This document shows, piece after piece, positions 1 to 8,846 of a DNA stretch of 64,000 nt (positions are counted from its first letter, which is position 1; the number at the start of each line of letters is the position of its first letter). Origin of the DNA: Gammaproteobacteria bacterium (lineage in GTDB: Bacteria; Pseudomonadota; Gammaproteobacteria; VBWC01); the NCBI GenBank assembly GCA_023266115.1, contig JAHFRU010000005.1, positions 62,001 to 126,000 of the forward strand. The letters are read 5' to 3'. The notes below the pieces were generated by a model that did not search any database, had not been told where the DNA came from, and saw only the letters and a list, made by a program, of their open reading frames with translations. Position numbers and translations under genes: made by a program.

Positions 1-1
1 C

Positions 2-418
2 GGCATCAACGCTGCGCGGTTCGCACGCACCTTCAGTATCATGGTGGCCAGCGGTGTGCCGGTCCTCGAAGGGCTGAGCATCTCGGCACAGGTGGTGACC
101 AACATCCCGATGCGCCGGTCTGTCGAGGAAACCTCGCGCAACGTGCGCGAGGGCTCCAACCTGCATACTGCGCTGGAGCGCAACGGCTATTTCCCGCCGA
201 TGACGATACATCTGATCGCCAGCGGCGAGGCGAGCGGCAACCTCGAGGCGATGCTGGAGCGCGCCGCCGGTAATCAGGAGCGCGAGGTGGAAACACTGAT
301 TGCGGCGGCGCTGGGCATTTTTGAACCGGTGCTGATCCTGGTGATGGGCGGCGTGGTGCTGGTGATCGTGCTGGCCATCCTGCTGCCGATCTTTGATCTT
401 AATCAATTGGTCAAATAG
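2..418 (+). CDS. gspF: Type II secretion inner membrane protein GspF (C-terminal part, truncated by window edge)
   Basis: This is the last 138 codons of the polytopic platform protein of the type II secretion system, which couples the GspE ATPase to pseudopilus assembly. The frame is open from base 2, and the visible part starts with the conserved ARFARTFSI...ASGVPVLEGL segment of the second GspF repeat. It contains the typical HLIASGEASGNLE stretch and ends in a long hydrophobic membrane helix (VLILVMGGVVLVIVLAILLP), the usual C-terminus. It heads the gspG-N gene run on the same strand. gspC, D and E are expected upstream, outside the window. Confidence 0.95.
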   Translation, partial: GINAARFARTFSIMVASGVPVLEGLSISAQVVTNIPMRRSVEETSRNVREGSNLHTALERNGYFPPMTIHLIASGEASGNLEAMLERAAGNQEREVETLIAAALGIFEPVLILVMGGVVLVIVLAILLPIFDLNQLVK

Positions 419-518
419 GGGTCCTGCCGATGGTCGAAGGTTCCATAAACCGGTCGTACTGGTGGCCGCTGACGCTATCGACGGATTGATTGTAAGTACG
501 GCCGGAGGAATAAACAGC

Positions 519-605
519 TTGAAATTCCCGGTATGCGTGGCAACGATGCTATTCCTCCTCTCTGTGGGAGGGCGGTTAATGAGACGGCTGTGGATTCAAA
601 ACTAA
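519..605 (+). CDS. Possible 28-residue membrane peptide between gspF and gspG
   Basis: A TTG codon follows a good Shine-Dalgarno (GGAGG) by about ten bases and opens a 28-codon frame with a hydrophobic core (ATMLFLLSVGG) flanked by basic residues. It lies in the 206-base gap between gspF and gspG, and I know of no gene described at this place. It may be chance. A short imperfect stem (CCTCC/GGAGG) lies inside it. Nothing else is recognisable in the gap. Confidence 0.2.
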   Translation: MKFPVCVATMLFLLSVGGRLMRRLWIQN

Positions 606-624
606 TTCAGGAACGGGACAGATA

Positions 625-1068
625 ATGACCAAGCATATACGCCAAACACAGCAAATGGCCGCCGGCTTTACCTTGATCGAGGTCATGGTGGTCGTCGTAA
701 TCCTCGGCATCCTCGCGGCGTTCATCGTGCCGCGTATCATGGACCGGCCGGATATCGCGCGCATGACCAAGGCAAAGCAGGATATCCGCGTGCTCGAAAG
801 CGCGCTGAATCTCTACAAGCTCGACAACCACGATTATCCGTCGATGGATCACGGCCTGGAGGCGCTGGTGCAAAAACCGGCGAGCGCGCCGCAATGGAAG
901 GACGGCGGTTATATCGAACGGATTCCCAAGGACCCGTGGGGGCGTGAGTACCAGTACGTCTATCCCGGCACGCAGGGATCGCTCGATATCTTTTCGCTGG
1001 GACGTGATGGACAGCCCGGTGGCGACGGTGTCGATGCCGATATCGGTAACTGGAATCTGGGCGAATAA
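625..1068 (+). CDS. gspG: Major pseudopilin GspG
   Basis: This is the main subunit of the periplasmic pseudopilus of type II secretion. The prepilin leader is MTKHIRQTQQMAAG; peptidase cleavage after Gly14 gives a mature protein starting FTLIE with the required Glu at +5, followed by the hydrophobic assembly helix. The C-terminal part has the WGREYQY motif and the acidic loop GRDGQPGGDGVDADIGNW, which in GspG binds the structural calcium. Its 147 residues are normal for the family. It is followed by the minor pseudopilins in the standard order. Confidence 0.97.
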   Translation: MTKHIRQTQQMAAGFTLIEVMVVVVILGILAAFIVPRIMDRPDIARMTKAKQDIRVLESALNLYKLDNHDYPSMDHGLEALVQKPASAPQWKDGGYIERIPKDPWGREYQYVYPGTQGSLDIFSLGRDGQPGGDGVDADIGNWNLGE

Positions 1069-1122
1069 ACCGGGAAAGCCAATACGCTGCGCGATCACGT
1101 CATTCAACCTGCCTGTCATTCG

Positions 1123-1680
1123 GTGCGTCGTCGTCACGTAGCCGCCGGTCAGCGCGGCCTGACGCTGATCGAGATCCTTGTCGTGCTGATCATCATCGGT
1201 GTGATGATCAATTTCGCCGTGCTGTCGGTTGGCCCGAACAAGAACGCGCAGGCCGAGGAGGAAATCCACCGGCTTGCCGCGCTGATCGGTCTCGCCAGCC
1301 AGGAGGCGGTGCTCGGTTCGCGCGAGATCGTGCTGGAACTGGATGAACATGGCTACCGTTTCTTCGAGCTGGACGTCACCGAGAACAAACTCGTGGCGAT
1401 AGACGACGATGACAAGCTGCTGCGCGAACGCAGCCTGCCGGACGGATTCAAGCTCTCGATCGACCTCGAGGGCGACACCATCACGCTCGGTGAATCGAAC
1501 AACGACAAGAACGGCAAAAATAGCAAGACCGCACCGGCGGCGCGTATCTATCTGTTGTCGAGCGGCGAGTTCGCGCAGCCGTTTGAGCTGACGCTGCAGG
1601 CGTCGGAGGATGGTGATACCTACCGGCTGAAGGGCGACCCCTCCGGCAAGCTGGAACTGATCTACCCGAACAACACCTGA
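1123..1680 (+). CDS. gspH: Minor pseudopilin GspH
   Basis: This is a minor pseudopilin thought to link the pseudopilus tip to the shaft. The GTG start gives a short basic leader (MRRRHVAAGQRG). Cleavage after Gly12 leaves LTLIE, with Leu instead of Phe at +1 and Glu at +5, then a hydrophobic helix. The rest is a soluble beta-rich domain, 185 residues in all. The stop codon shares one base with the gspI start (TGATG), implying translational coupling. Identity rests on position and the prepilin motif, since GspH sequences diverge strongly. Confidence 0.88.
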   Translation: MRRRHVAAGQRGLTLIEILVVLIIIGVMINFAVLSVGPNKNAQAEEEIHRLAALIGLASQEAVLGSREIVLELDEHGYRFFELDVTENKLVAIDDDDKLLRERSLPDGFKLSIDLEGDTITLGESNNDKNGKNSKTAPAARIYLLSSGEFAQPFELTLQASEDGDTYRLKGDPSGKLELIYPNNT

Positions 1681-2078
1681 TGTCGGCATCTGCATTGCAT
1701 CGATCGCACCACCGGAAACGCTCGTGTGGCTTTACCCTGATCGAGGTCATGGTTGCGCTGGCCGTGCTGGCCATCGCACTGGCCGCGGTGATCGAGGGCG
1801 TTACCGCACATGTCGCCAACGCCACCTATCTGCGTGACCGCACGCTGGCGCATTGGGTCGCGATGAACCGGGCCGCGGAGTTGCAGCTGGGCTCTGAATG
1901 GCCGTCGCCTGGCACGACCAAGGGCGCAGCGTTGCTGGCGGACCACGAATGGTTCTGGACCGTGATCGTCTACCAGACCGGCGACACCCATGTGCGTCGC
2001 GCCGATATCGAGGTCAGCAACAAGGACGGCGGGGAAACGCTCAGCAAGGTGATCGCCTATGTCGGGCAGCCTTTATGA
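1680..2078 (+). CDS. gspI: Minor pseudopilin GspI
   Basis: GspI forms the pseudopilus tip complex with GspJ and GspK. Cleavage after Gly17 (HRKRSCG) gives FTLIEVMVALAVLAIAL, the standard pseudopilin helix. The 132-residue length, the DRTLAHWVAMNRAAELQL stretch after the helix and the position between gspH and gspJ fit GspI. It starts one base before the gspH stop ends and overlaps gspJ by four bases (ATGA). Confidence 0.92.
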   Translation: MSASALHRSHHRKRSCGFTLIEVMVALAVLAIALAAVIEGVTAHVANATYLRDRTLAHWVAMNRAAELQLGSEWPSPGTTKGAALLADHEWFWTVIVYQTGDTHVRRADIEVSNKDGGETLSKVIAYVGQPL

Positions 2079-2764
2079 TGACGCGCCTATTCATGCCACG
2101 CCAATCGCGAGCCCGCGCCGCCGCGTGGGCCATGCACGGATTTACGTTACTGGAACTGCTGGTAGCGCTGGCGATCTTCGCGGTGCTTTACGTGATGGCG
2201 TTTGGCGGCCTGCAGTCGGTGATGAGCACGCAGCGTCATGTGGAACGCCAGACCGAACGCCTGGCCGAATTACAGACGGCGTTTACGCTGGTTGCGCGCG
2301 ACATTGAGCAGATCATTAATCGCGACATACGTGACGGCTTCGGCGATCGCCAGCCGTCACTGACGACGGCCAGTGGCGCGCTGATCGAATTCACGCGCAG
2401 CGGCTGGCGCAACCCGTTGCCGGACAGCCGGCGTTCGTCGCTGCAGCGCGTCGCCTATATGATCAAGGAAGACCGGCTGACGCGGTTGAGCTGGGCGGTG
2501 CTTGACCGCGCGCAGGACAGCGCTCCGGTTGAGTATCCGTTGCTGGACCAGGTAACCGCCGTCGACATCCGCTTGCTGGATGATGCGAATCAATGGCACG
2601 ACAGCTGGCCGCCACCGGATTATGAAAGCGACAGTAAGAAACCGACGCCGTTGCCGAAGGCGATCGAGATCACCGTCGAGGCGCCCGGCTGGGGTCGCGT
2701 GCCGCGGTTGTTTCGTGTGCCCGGTGCCGGTGTAATTACGCCACCGCCCGCCAAGGCACCGTAG
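2075..2764 (+). CDS. gspJ: Minor pseudopilin GspJ
   Basis: This is a tip-complex pseudopilin of about 229 residues. I chose the ATG at 2075 because it overlaps the gspI stop as ATGA. The frame is open further upstream, but that part lies inside gspI. The leader is about 22 residues and ends in MHG, with cleavage before FTLLELLVALAIFAVLY. The soluble domain has the GspJ hallmarks RDIEQIINRDIRD and a C-terminal beta domain ending in a proline-rich tail. It is followed after 30 bases by gspK. Confidence 0.92.
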   Translation: MMTRLFMPRQSRARAAAWAMHGFTLLELLVALAIFAVLYVMAFGGLQSVMSTQRHVERQTERLAELQTAFTLVARDIEQIINRDIRDGFGDRQPSLTTASGALIEFTRSGWRNPLPDSRRSSLQRVAYMIKEDRLTRLSWAVLDRAQDSAPVEYPLLDQVTAVDIRLLDDANQWHDSWPPPDYESDSKKPTPLPKAIEITVEAPGWGRVPRLFRVPGAGVITPPPAKAP

Positions 2765-2794
2765 CGTGTACACAGTGAATTCAGGCGAGCATTC

Positions 2795-3745
2795 ATGACA
2801 GGGTCGATGGCAGCGCAGAGCGGGGTCGCGCTGATCACAGCGCTGATCGTCGTCGCGCTGGTCACGGTGATCACCGTGTCGGCGACGTCCAGTCAGCAGC
2901 TCGAACTGCGCCGTACCGCCAACGTACTCGACAATGACCGCGCCTATCTGTTTGCGTTGGGCGCCGAGGTGTGGGCGATACAGGTGCTCGCGAAGGACGC
3001 GAAGGACAATAAGATTGATCATCTCAAGGAAGACTGGACGACGGTTATCGCCAATCTGCCGGTCGAGGGAGCGACTGTTTCCGGGCGCGGCGAGGACATG
3101 CAGGGCCGCTTCAATCTCAATAATCTCGTCGACAGCGGGGGCAAGCGCAGCGACATCGACGCGCGCCTGTTCCAGCGCCTGCTGTCGGTACTGGAACTTG
3201 CCCCCGAGCTGGCTGACGCGGTGATCGACTGGCTCGATGCGGACATCGATGTCACGTTGCCGGGTGGCGCCGAGGACAGCGCCTATCTCTCGATGAAACG
3301 GCCGTACCGCGCGGCGAACCGCCGGTTTGAAAGCCCCAGCGAGTTAATGCTGGTCAGCGGTTTCGACCGCGCCATCTACCAGAAACTCGAGCCGTACATC
3401 AGCGCCCTGCCCGCCCACGGCGTATCGATCAACGTCAACACCGCGTCGCCGGAAGTACTGCGCATGCTGGGCGAAGGGATCACCGCAGCGGATGCCAAGG
3501 AACTCAGCGTGGCGCGCGCGGACAATCCGTTTGACGATATCGAGGAATTTCTCAGCCAGCCGGTGTTGCAAGCCAAGAAACCGGAGATCGTGACCGACCG
3601 GGTCTCCGTCAGCAGCCGGTACTTTATGGTCTATGCAGAAACCCGGCTCGGCCACGGCCGGGCGCAGCTGTTCAGCCTGTTGCAGCGCGCTGAAGGGAAC
3701 AGTGGTAAGGTAGCCGTGGTATCGCGTGGTCAGGGGACCTACTAG
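2795..3745 (+). CDS. gspK: Minor pseudopilin GspK
   Basis: GspK is the large tip pseudopilin (316 residues). The leader MTGSMAAQSG precedes VALITALIVVALV. As is typical for GspK, the +5 Glu of other pseudopilins is absent, consistent with a place at the very tip. The soluble part shows the GRFNLNNLVD motif, an alpha domain with ADAVIDWLDAD, and the helix-hairpin-helix-like INVNTASPEVLRML segment seen in this family. The gene ends one base before the gspL start codon. Confidence 0.95.
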   Translation: MTGSMAAQSGVALITALIVVALVTVITVSATSSQQLELRRTANVLDNDRAYLFALGAEVWAIQVLAKDAKDNKIDHLKEDWTTVIANLPVEGATVSGRGEDMQGRFNLNNLVDSGGKRSDIDARLFQRLLSVLELAPELADAVIDWLDADIDVTLPGGAEDSAYLSMKRPYRAANRRFESPSELMLVSGFDRAIYQKLEPYISALPAHGVSINVNTASPEVLRMLGEGITAADAKELSVARADNPFDDIEEFLSQPVLQAKKPEIVTDRVSVSSRYFMVYAETRLGHGRAQLFSLLQRAEGNSGKVAVVSRGQGTY

Positions 3746-3746
3746 C

Positions 3747-4964
3747 GTGGCGGACACCTCTATATTAAGGCTAGCGGGAGATTTGTCCGGCAACGTCAGC
3801 TGGGTAAACGTCATTGCCGCGCCGGAAAAAACCGCTGACGTTGGTCAGGGCACGCTGACCGAGGCCGCCACGCAACTGACCGGCCACCGCGTGATCGCGC
3901 TGGTGCCGTCTACCTGCCTGTTATTGACCTCGGCGCATATTCCTACACGTAACCGCCAGCGCATCCTCGCCGCGGTGCCCAACGTGCTTGAGGAGCAGAT
4001 CGCCGACGATATCGACGATCTGCATTTCGCGCTCGGACAGCATGGCGCGGACGGCCGTATTCAGGTCGCGGTCGTCGCAAAATCGTTGATGGCGGCCTGG
4101 CTGTCCCGCTTGCACGAGGCCGGCATACGGCCGGCGATGCTGGTGCCCGACATGCTGGCGTTGCCGTATGAGCCGGGTGGCTGGACGCTAGGCGAAATCG
4201 ACCGCTACGGGCTGGTGCGCACCGGCCGGCAGAGTGGATTCGCCTGCGATCTTGAGAATCTCGCCACGCTGTTGACGGCGGCGCTGGCCGAGGCCGGCGC
4301 GACGAAACCGGAATTCCTGCAGACCGTGCAGGTCACCGATGCCAGTGTTGTGGCGACGAGCGGCATCGAGGTTCGGGCGTTGCCCGATACCGTCATGCAG
4401 GCGTGCTCGCGCGGTCTCGACGAACCGCAGCTGATTGATCTGTTGCAGGGCGATTACAGCCGTCGCGAACAGATCGGCAAGCTGTGGCGGCCATGGCGTG
4501 CCACGGCCGCACTGGCTGCGGTCTGGCTGGTGTTTCATGTCGGTCTGACGGTGACGGACTACGTCAGGCTGTCGCGCGAGGACGGCCGGTTCGCCGCACA
4601 GGTCATGCAGGTATACCGCGACACATTTCCGGACGCGCGCGCGATCGATATCAGCCTGATGGAGCGCGAAATGATGCGCAGGCTCGGTGAGCTGCGCGGC
4701 GGCGGTGCGGCGGACGCTGGCCTGCTGGCATTGCTCAGCGAGGTCAGCCAGTCGCTGGCCACCACCGGCGGGCTCGAATTGCAGCGCATGTCGTACACCA
4801 ACGGACAGATCGATCTGGCGCTGACCATCAAGGATCTGCAGGATCTGGATAAACTCAAGCAACAGCTCGCGGCGAAACCGGGACTGGACGTGGAGATCCA
4901 GTCGGCCAGTGCGCGCGACAACCAGGTCGAGGCGCGGTTGCAGATCAAGGGCAAGGCGTCATGA
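3747..4964 (+). CDS. gspL: Type II secretion platform protein GspL
   Basis: GspL is a bitopic inner membrane protein. Its cytoplasmic actin-like domain binds the GspE ATPase, and its periplasmic ferredoxin-like domain pairs with GspM. The cytoplasmic part covers roughly residues 1-240. A single membrane helix (ATAALAAVWLVFHVGLTV) and a periplasmic domain with LQRMSYTNGQIDLALTIKD follow. I chose the GTG at 3747, immediately after the gspK stop; another in-frame GTG at 3726 would overlap gspK. The end overlaps the gspM start by four bases. Confidence 0.92.
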   Translation: MADTSILRLAGDLSGNVSWVNVIAAPEKTADVGQGTLTEAATQLTGHRVIALVPSTCLLLTSAHIPTRNRQRILAAVPNVLEEQIADDIDDLHFALGQHGADGRIQVAVVAKSLMAAWLSRLHEAGIRPAMLVPDMLALPYEPGGWTLGEIDRYGLVRTGRQSGFACDLENLATLLTAALAEAGATKPEFLQTVQVTDASVVATSGIEVRALPDTVMQACSRGLDEPQLIDLLQGDYSRREQIGKLWRPWRATAALAAVWLVFHVGLTVTDYVRLSREDGRFAAQVMQVYRDTFPDARAIDISLMEREMMRRLGELRGGGAADAGLLALLSEVSQSLATTGGLELQRMSYTNGQIDLALTIKDLQDLDKLKQQLAAKPGLDVEIQSASARDNQVEARLQIKGKAS

Positions 4965-5449
4965 AGCAATGGCTCGCCGGACTTGAAGCGCGCGAACGGC
5001 AGGCCGTGTACTGGGGCGGCGGCGTGCTGGTGTTGCTGCTGGTTTATTTCATCGGCTGGCGACCGCTGACCGGCCAGGTCGAGCGGCTGGAAAAATCCGT
5101 GGTCGAGCGGCGCGCGCAAGCGCAGACGATGCAGACCGCGGCGGCTGAAGTGAGGCGCCTGCGCGCGGCGAGCAGCCGGCCCGGTGCCGGCACCGACGGT
5201 CAGTCGCTGCTGGCCGTGGTCGATAGCACCGCGCGGCAGGGGCAACTCGCCGGGGCGCTGAAACGTGTCGAGCCGGAAGGCCAGAATTCGGTGCGCGTCT
5301 GGTTTGAGGATGCATCGTTCGATGACATGGTGCGCTGGATAGGTAGCCTGCAGCAGCAGACCGGCGCGCAGGTCAGCCGGTTGACGATAGATCGTCCCGG
5401 CGCACCCGGTCGCATCAACGCCCGCCTGGTCATTGAGGGCGGCCGATGA
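4961..5449 (+). CDS. gspM: Type II secretion platform protein GspM
   Basis: GspM is a small bitopic membrane protein (162 residues) and the partner of GspL. It has a short cytoplasmic N-terminus (KQWLAGLEARERQAVYWGGG), one membrane helix (VLVLLLVYFIGW), a probable coiled coil (roughly residues 45-75) and a periplasmic domain ending in RINARLVIEGGR. It is coupled to both neighbours by ATGA overlaps. The N-terminal ERQAVYWGG pattern is characteristic of the family. Confidence 0.92.
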   Translation: MKQWLAGLEARERQAVYWGGGVLVLLLVYFIGWRPLTGQVERLEKSVVERRAQAQTMQTAAAEVRRLRAASSRPGAGTDGQSLLAVVDSTARQGQLAGALKRVEPEGQNSVRVWFEDASFDDMVRWIGSLQQQTGAQVSRLTIDRPGAPGRINARLVIEGGR

Positions 5450-6231
5450 AAACGGCGATCCGTTACGGCGTCTATGCCGTGGCGCTCTACGGTATTTTTC
5501 TGATCGCGACATTGCCCGCCGATGTCGTGGTGCGACATTTCCGCGATCGACTGCCCGGCGGCGTTCAGTTGCTGGACGTCAGTGGTTCGGTATGGTCGGG
5601 CCAGGCGCGGTCGCTGGTGGTGAACGGCCGTGAGTTCCGGCGACCGGAATGGTATCTGCAGCCGACCGGTCTGTTTGCCGGAAGGGTCCAGTACGCGGTG
5701 AAGTTCGATAACGGCAACAGCCGCGCGGACGGTGTGATCGGGCGCAGCATCACCGGCAAACTGGTGCTGCGCGATGTCACGGCCAGGCTGGTGCCGGCCG
5801 AGTTCGCGCCGTTGTTCAATGCGGGTGCGCTCGGGCTAAGCGGTGTCGTTGAAGTCGCCCTGGAACGGCTCGACGTCGGCGGCGGCTGGATTGCCGCCGC
5901 CGACGGCACGGTCAGCTGGAAGCAGGCCGGCGCGCAGGCCCCGCGTGCGGTACAGCTCGGCGATCTCAACGCCAGTTTCGAGACCACCGCGGAAGGCGTG
6001 AAAGGCACGATCGCGGATGGCGGCGGTCCGCTGCAGGGCAAGGGGTTGCTGATGCTGGCGCCCGCGGGCGAGTACCGCTTTACCGGCACACTGGCCGCGC
6101 GCAATCCGGGTGACGCGACGCTCATCCAGGCGCTGCGGATGATGGGTAACCCGGGACCGGACGGCAAGATCAGCGTGTCGTTTACCGGCAAGCTGCCGCG
6201 GCTGACCGGCGTTTCCGGCAACGACGGTTAA
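5446..6231 (+). CDS. gspN: Type II secretion protein GspN
   Basis: GspN is an accessory, not universally present, type II secretion protein of unknown mechanism. The 261-residue protein has one N-terminal membrane anchor (VYAVALYGIFLIATLP). Its periplasmic part has the family motifs VSGSVWSGQAR near the start and LQGKGLLMLAPAGEYRFTG near the end, which resemble AsmA-like repeats. It overlaps gspM by four bases and is the last gene of the operon here. gspD, which follows gspN in some lineages, is not present. Confidence 0.92.
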   Translation: MKTAIRYGVYAVALYGIFLIATLPADVVVRHFRDRLPGGVQLLDVSGSVWSGQARSLVVNGREFRRPEWYLQPTGLFAGRVQYAVKFDNGNSRADGVIGRSITGKLVLRDVTARLVPAEFAPLFNAGALGLSGVVEVALERLDVGGGWIAAADGTVSWKQAGAQAPRAVQLGDLNASFETTAEGVKGTIADGGGPLQGKGLLMLAPAGEYRFTGTLAARNPGDATLIQALRMMGNPGPDGKISVSFTGKLPRLTGVSGNDG

Positions 6232-6295
6232 CCACGGGCGGTCGCCCGGCCGTTTCATCGTTTCAAATCGCGCTGATCCGGGTACAATCGCCGCC

Positions 6296-6844
6296 GTGAC
6301 ATACGTTACCCGCCTGCTCTTGCACCTGGCGCAATCGATCGAATCGCTCAGCGAATGGACCGGCCGCGCGACGTCATGGCTGCTGCCGGCGCTGGTGCTG
6401 CTGATCGGTTACGACGTCGCGATGCGCTACCTGTTTCAGGCCGGGTCGGTTGCACTGCAGGAACTCGAATGGCATCTGTTCGCGCTGATTTTTCTGCTCG
6501 GCGCGGCCTATACGCTACGCCATGACGAGCATGTGCGCGTCGATGTCATCTACCGCAGCCGGATCATGGACAACCGGCGGCGTGCGCTGAGCGATCTCGC
6601 CGGGGCGCTGTTGTTCCTGTTGCCGTTCTGTCTGTTGGTCATCACCAGCAGCTGGCCGTTTGTGCATAACGCGTGGCAATTCAGTGAAAGCTCGCCTGAT
6701 CCCGGCGGTCTGCCGTACCGGTTTCTGTTGAAGGCCGCTATTCCGGTTGGCTTCACCCTGTTGCTGCTGCAAGGGATTGCGGGTATCTGCCGCAATCTGC
6801 TGACATTGCTATGCGCACCCCCCAGGCAGCGCGACCCCGGGTGA
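6296..6844 (+). CDS. dctQ: TRAP transporter small permease (DctQ)
   Basis: This is the four-helix small membrane subunit of a tripartite ATP-independent periplasmic transporter, which uses an ion gradient to import organic acids. The family motifs are ALQELEWHLFALIFLLGAAY and RHDEHVRVDVIY, followed by two further helices, with a total of 182 residues. It starts at GTG and is followed four bases after its stop by dctM. There is no binding-protein gene next to it, so the substrate cannot be inferred locally. The sodium- or proton-coupled mechanism is family knowledge. Confidence 0.92.
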   Translation: MTYVTRLLLHLAQSIESLSEWTGRATSWLLPALVLLIGYDVAMRYLFQAGSVALQELEWHLFALIFLLGAAYTLRHDEHVRVDVIYRSRIMDNRRRALSDLAGALLFLLPFCLLVITSSWPFVHNAWQFSESSPDPGGLPYRFLLKAAIPVGFTLLLLQGIAGICRNLLTLLCAPPRQRDPG

Positions 6845-6848
6845 TCTG

Positions 6849-8177
6849 ATGGAAGTCTGGGCGCTGATCATGTTTGCCGTGCTGGTGGCGTTGCTGATGC
6901 TGGGGTACCCGGTGGCGTTCACGCTCGGCGCGGTCGCGATGGCGTTCGGTGCGATCTTTCTCGGCGTCGGTTTCTTCGATCTGCTGCCGCTGCGCATCTG
7001 GGGTGTAATGACCAACTTCACGCTGCTGGCGGTGCCGCTGTTTGTGTTCATGGGGATCATTCTGGAGAAGTCCGGCATTGCCGACGAGCTGCTGGAGACC
7101 ATGGGCCGGTTGTTCGGCAGAATTCGTGGTGGTCTTGGCGTGTCCATTGTTGCCGTCGGCGCATTGCTCGCGGCGACCACCGGCGTGGTCGGCGCGACCG
7201 TCGTCACGATGGGCGTGCTGGCATTGCCGGCGATGCTCAAACACCGCTACCAGCCCGAGCTCGCGACCGGCACGATCGCGGCGGCCGGTACGCTCGGACA
7301 GATCATTCCGCCGAGCGTCATCCTGATACTGCTCGGCGATGTCATCGGCGTGCCGGTCGGACAGTTGTTCGCCGGCGCGGTGGTTCCCGGACTGTTGCTC
7401 GTCGTGTTTTTTATTCTTTATATTCTGGTCAAGGCGGCGCTGGACCCGGCCGCCGCACCGGCCGTAGCAGCCGCGGACGCGAACACCGCGGACCACCGCC
7501 GGCTGCGCTCTAAGGCGCTGATCAGCCTGCTGCCGCCGGTGACACTGGTCGTCGCCGTCCTTGGATCGATATTCTTTGGCATTGCGTCACCGACCGAATC
7601 AGCGGCGGTCGGTGCGATCGGCGCGCTGGTGCTGGCGGTATCACACCGCCGGTTGACGCCGGAGGGGTTGCGTGACGCGATGCGCCATACCACGCGGCTG
7701 ACGAGCATGGTGTTCCTGGTGCTGATTGGCGCGGCGGCGTTCGGCCTGGTGTTTCGCGGCATGGGCGGCGATCTGCTGGTCGAGGATATCTTCACCAATC
7801 TGCCGGGCGGCGCAGCGGGCTTTCTGATCGTCAGCATGTTGCTGATCTTTGTGCTGGGGTTCTTTCTCGATTTTCTCGAGATCTGTTTTATCGTCGTGCC
7901 GATACTCGCGCCGATCGCCGAGCTGCTCAATATCGACCTGCTGTGGTTTGGCGTGCTGATCGCGCTGAATCTGCAGACGTCGTTTTTGACTCCGCCGTTC
8001 GGCTTTTCGCTGTTCTATCTGAAGGCGGTGGCGCCGCCGGAAATTCGCATCACGCAGATCTATCGCGGTGTCGTGCCGTTCATCGTCATCCAGTTGCTGG
8101 CGCTTGCGGTGGTCGCGTCCTGGCCCGCCGTCGCGCTGTGGCTGCCGCACTGGATGGATCAACTGCAGGGTTTTTAG
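6849..8177 (+). CDS. dctM: TRAP transporter large permease (DctM)
   Basis: This is the large membrane subunit (442 residues, about 12 helices) that forms the transport path of the TRAP system. Typical features are the opening VALLMLGYPVAFTLGAVA, the re-entrant motif GTLGQIIPPSVILILLGD, the ASPTESAAVGAIGAL segment and the C-terminal LQTSFLTPPFGFSLFYLK. It forms one transcription unit with dctQ. The variant belongs to the group often annotated as mannitol/chloroaromatic or C4-dicarboxylate TRAP, but these labels do not define the substrate. Confidence 0.93.
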   Translation: MEVWALIMFAVLVALLMLGYPVAFTLGAVAMAFGAIFLGVGFFDLLPLRIWGVMTNFTLLAVPLFVFMGIILEKSGIADELLETMGRLFGRIRGGLGVSIVAVGALLAATTGVVGATVVTMGVLALPAMLKHRYQPELATGTIAAAGTLGQIIPPSVILILLGDVIGVPVGQLFAGAVVPGLLLVVFFILYILVKAALDPAAAPAVAAADANTADHRRLRSKALISLLPPVTLVVAVLGSIFFGIASPTESAAVGAIGALVLAVSHRRLTPEGLRDAMRHTTRLTSMVFLVLIGAAAFGLVFRGMGGDLLVEDIFTNLPGGAAGFLIVSMLLIFVLGFFLDFLEICFIVVPILAPIAELLNIDLLWFGVLIALNLQTSFLTPPFGFSLFYLKAVAPPEIRITQIYRGVVPFIVIQLLALAVVASWPAVALWLPHWMDQLQGF

Positions 8178-8357
8178 CACCGTTCGCCGGCCTGGATCGC
8201 GTGGCCGCCCGGGGGCGTCTGTTTGTGCCCATAAACCGGGGTTAAATAGAGCGCATACGACCGCCGACTGGACCAGGCTCCTAATGTTATGATTTTAGTA
8301 GCCGAAACCAGAAATTACCGGACTACTATAAACAGGCAGTTGGCAGTCGGAACGGCA

Positions 8358-8741
8358 ATGGTATTCGAAAGACGGCAGTATCCGCGGACCGAAACAGAGG
8401 TTCCGGCGACGATCACCATGGATGGCGGGGCGCGATTTTCCGCGGTCGTCTGTAACCTGTCGTGTGCCGGTCTGCAGCTGGCGTGTGACCGCGTGACGGC
8501 CGGTGGCATCGTGCCCGGTGCGTTACTGGGAACACCGCTGGAAATGGTACAGCTCGGCGTCGAGTTCCGGCTGGCGTCGCTGGCAGGATCCGCCGTCGAT
8601 ATACGTGTGCGTTGCAAGGTCATGGGCGCCACCCGCCTCGCCGAAAACGTCTACCGGATCAGCCTGCAGTATCTCGATATCGATGCCGCCACGTTTGAAC
8701 GGATAGACCGGTTCGTCAGCGCAGGCCTCGCGTTGGCGTAA
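8358..8741 (+). CDS. PilZ domain c-di-GMP receptor
   Basis: This is a single PilZ domain of 127 residues. It has both c-di-GMP binding signatures: the arginine motif in ERRQYPR (RxxxR) near the N-terminus and NLSCAG (D/NxSxxG) about 30 residues later. A beta barrel and C-terminal helix (DAATFERIDRFV) follow. I chose ATG 8358 because the in-frame extension to 8289 is rich in codons rare here (TTA, GTA, AGA, ATA) and the family normally starts just before ERR. It stands beside an HD-GYP gene, so both may act in the same c-di-GMP response. Confidence 0.85.
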   Translation: MVFERRQYPRTETEVPATITMDGGARFSAVVCNLSCAGLQLACDRVTAGGIVPGALLGTPLEMVQLGVEFRLASLAGSAVDIRVRCKVMGATRLAENVYRISLQYLDIDAATFERIDRFVSAGLALA

Positions 8742-8846
8742 CATAGCCAACATGCGACGGGTGCCAGTTGCATTGCCACGTCGTTGTACGCCCGTCACGT
8801 GCCGCCGTGTTACCGGGTATTGATCAACATGATGCTGGGATGACGC

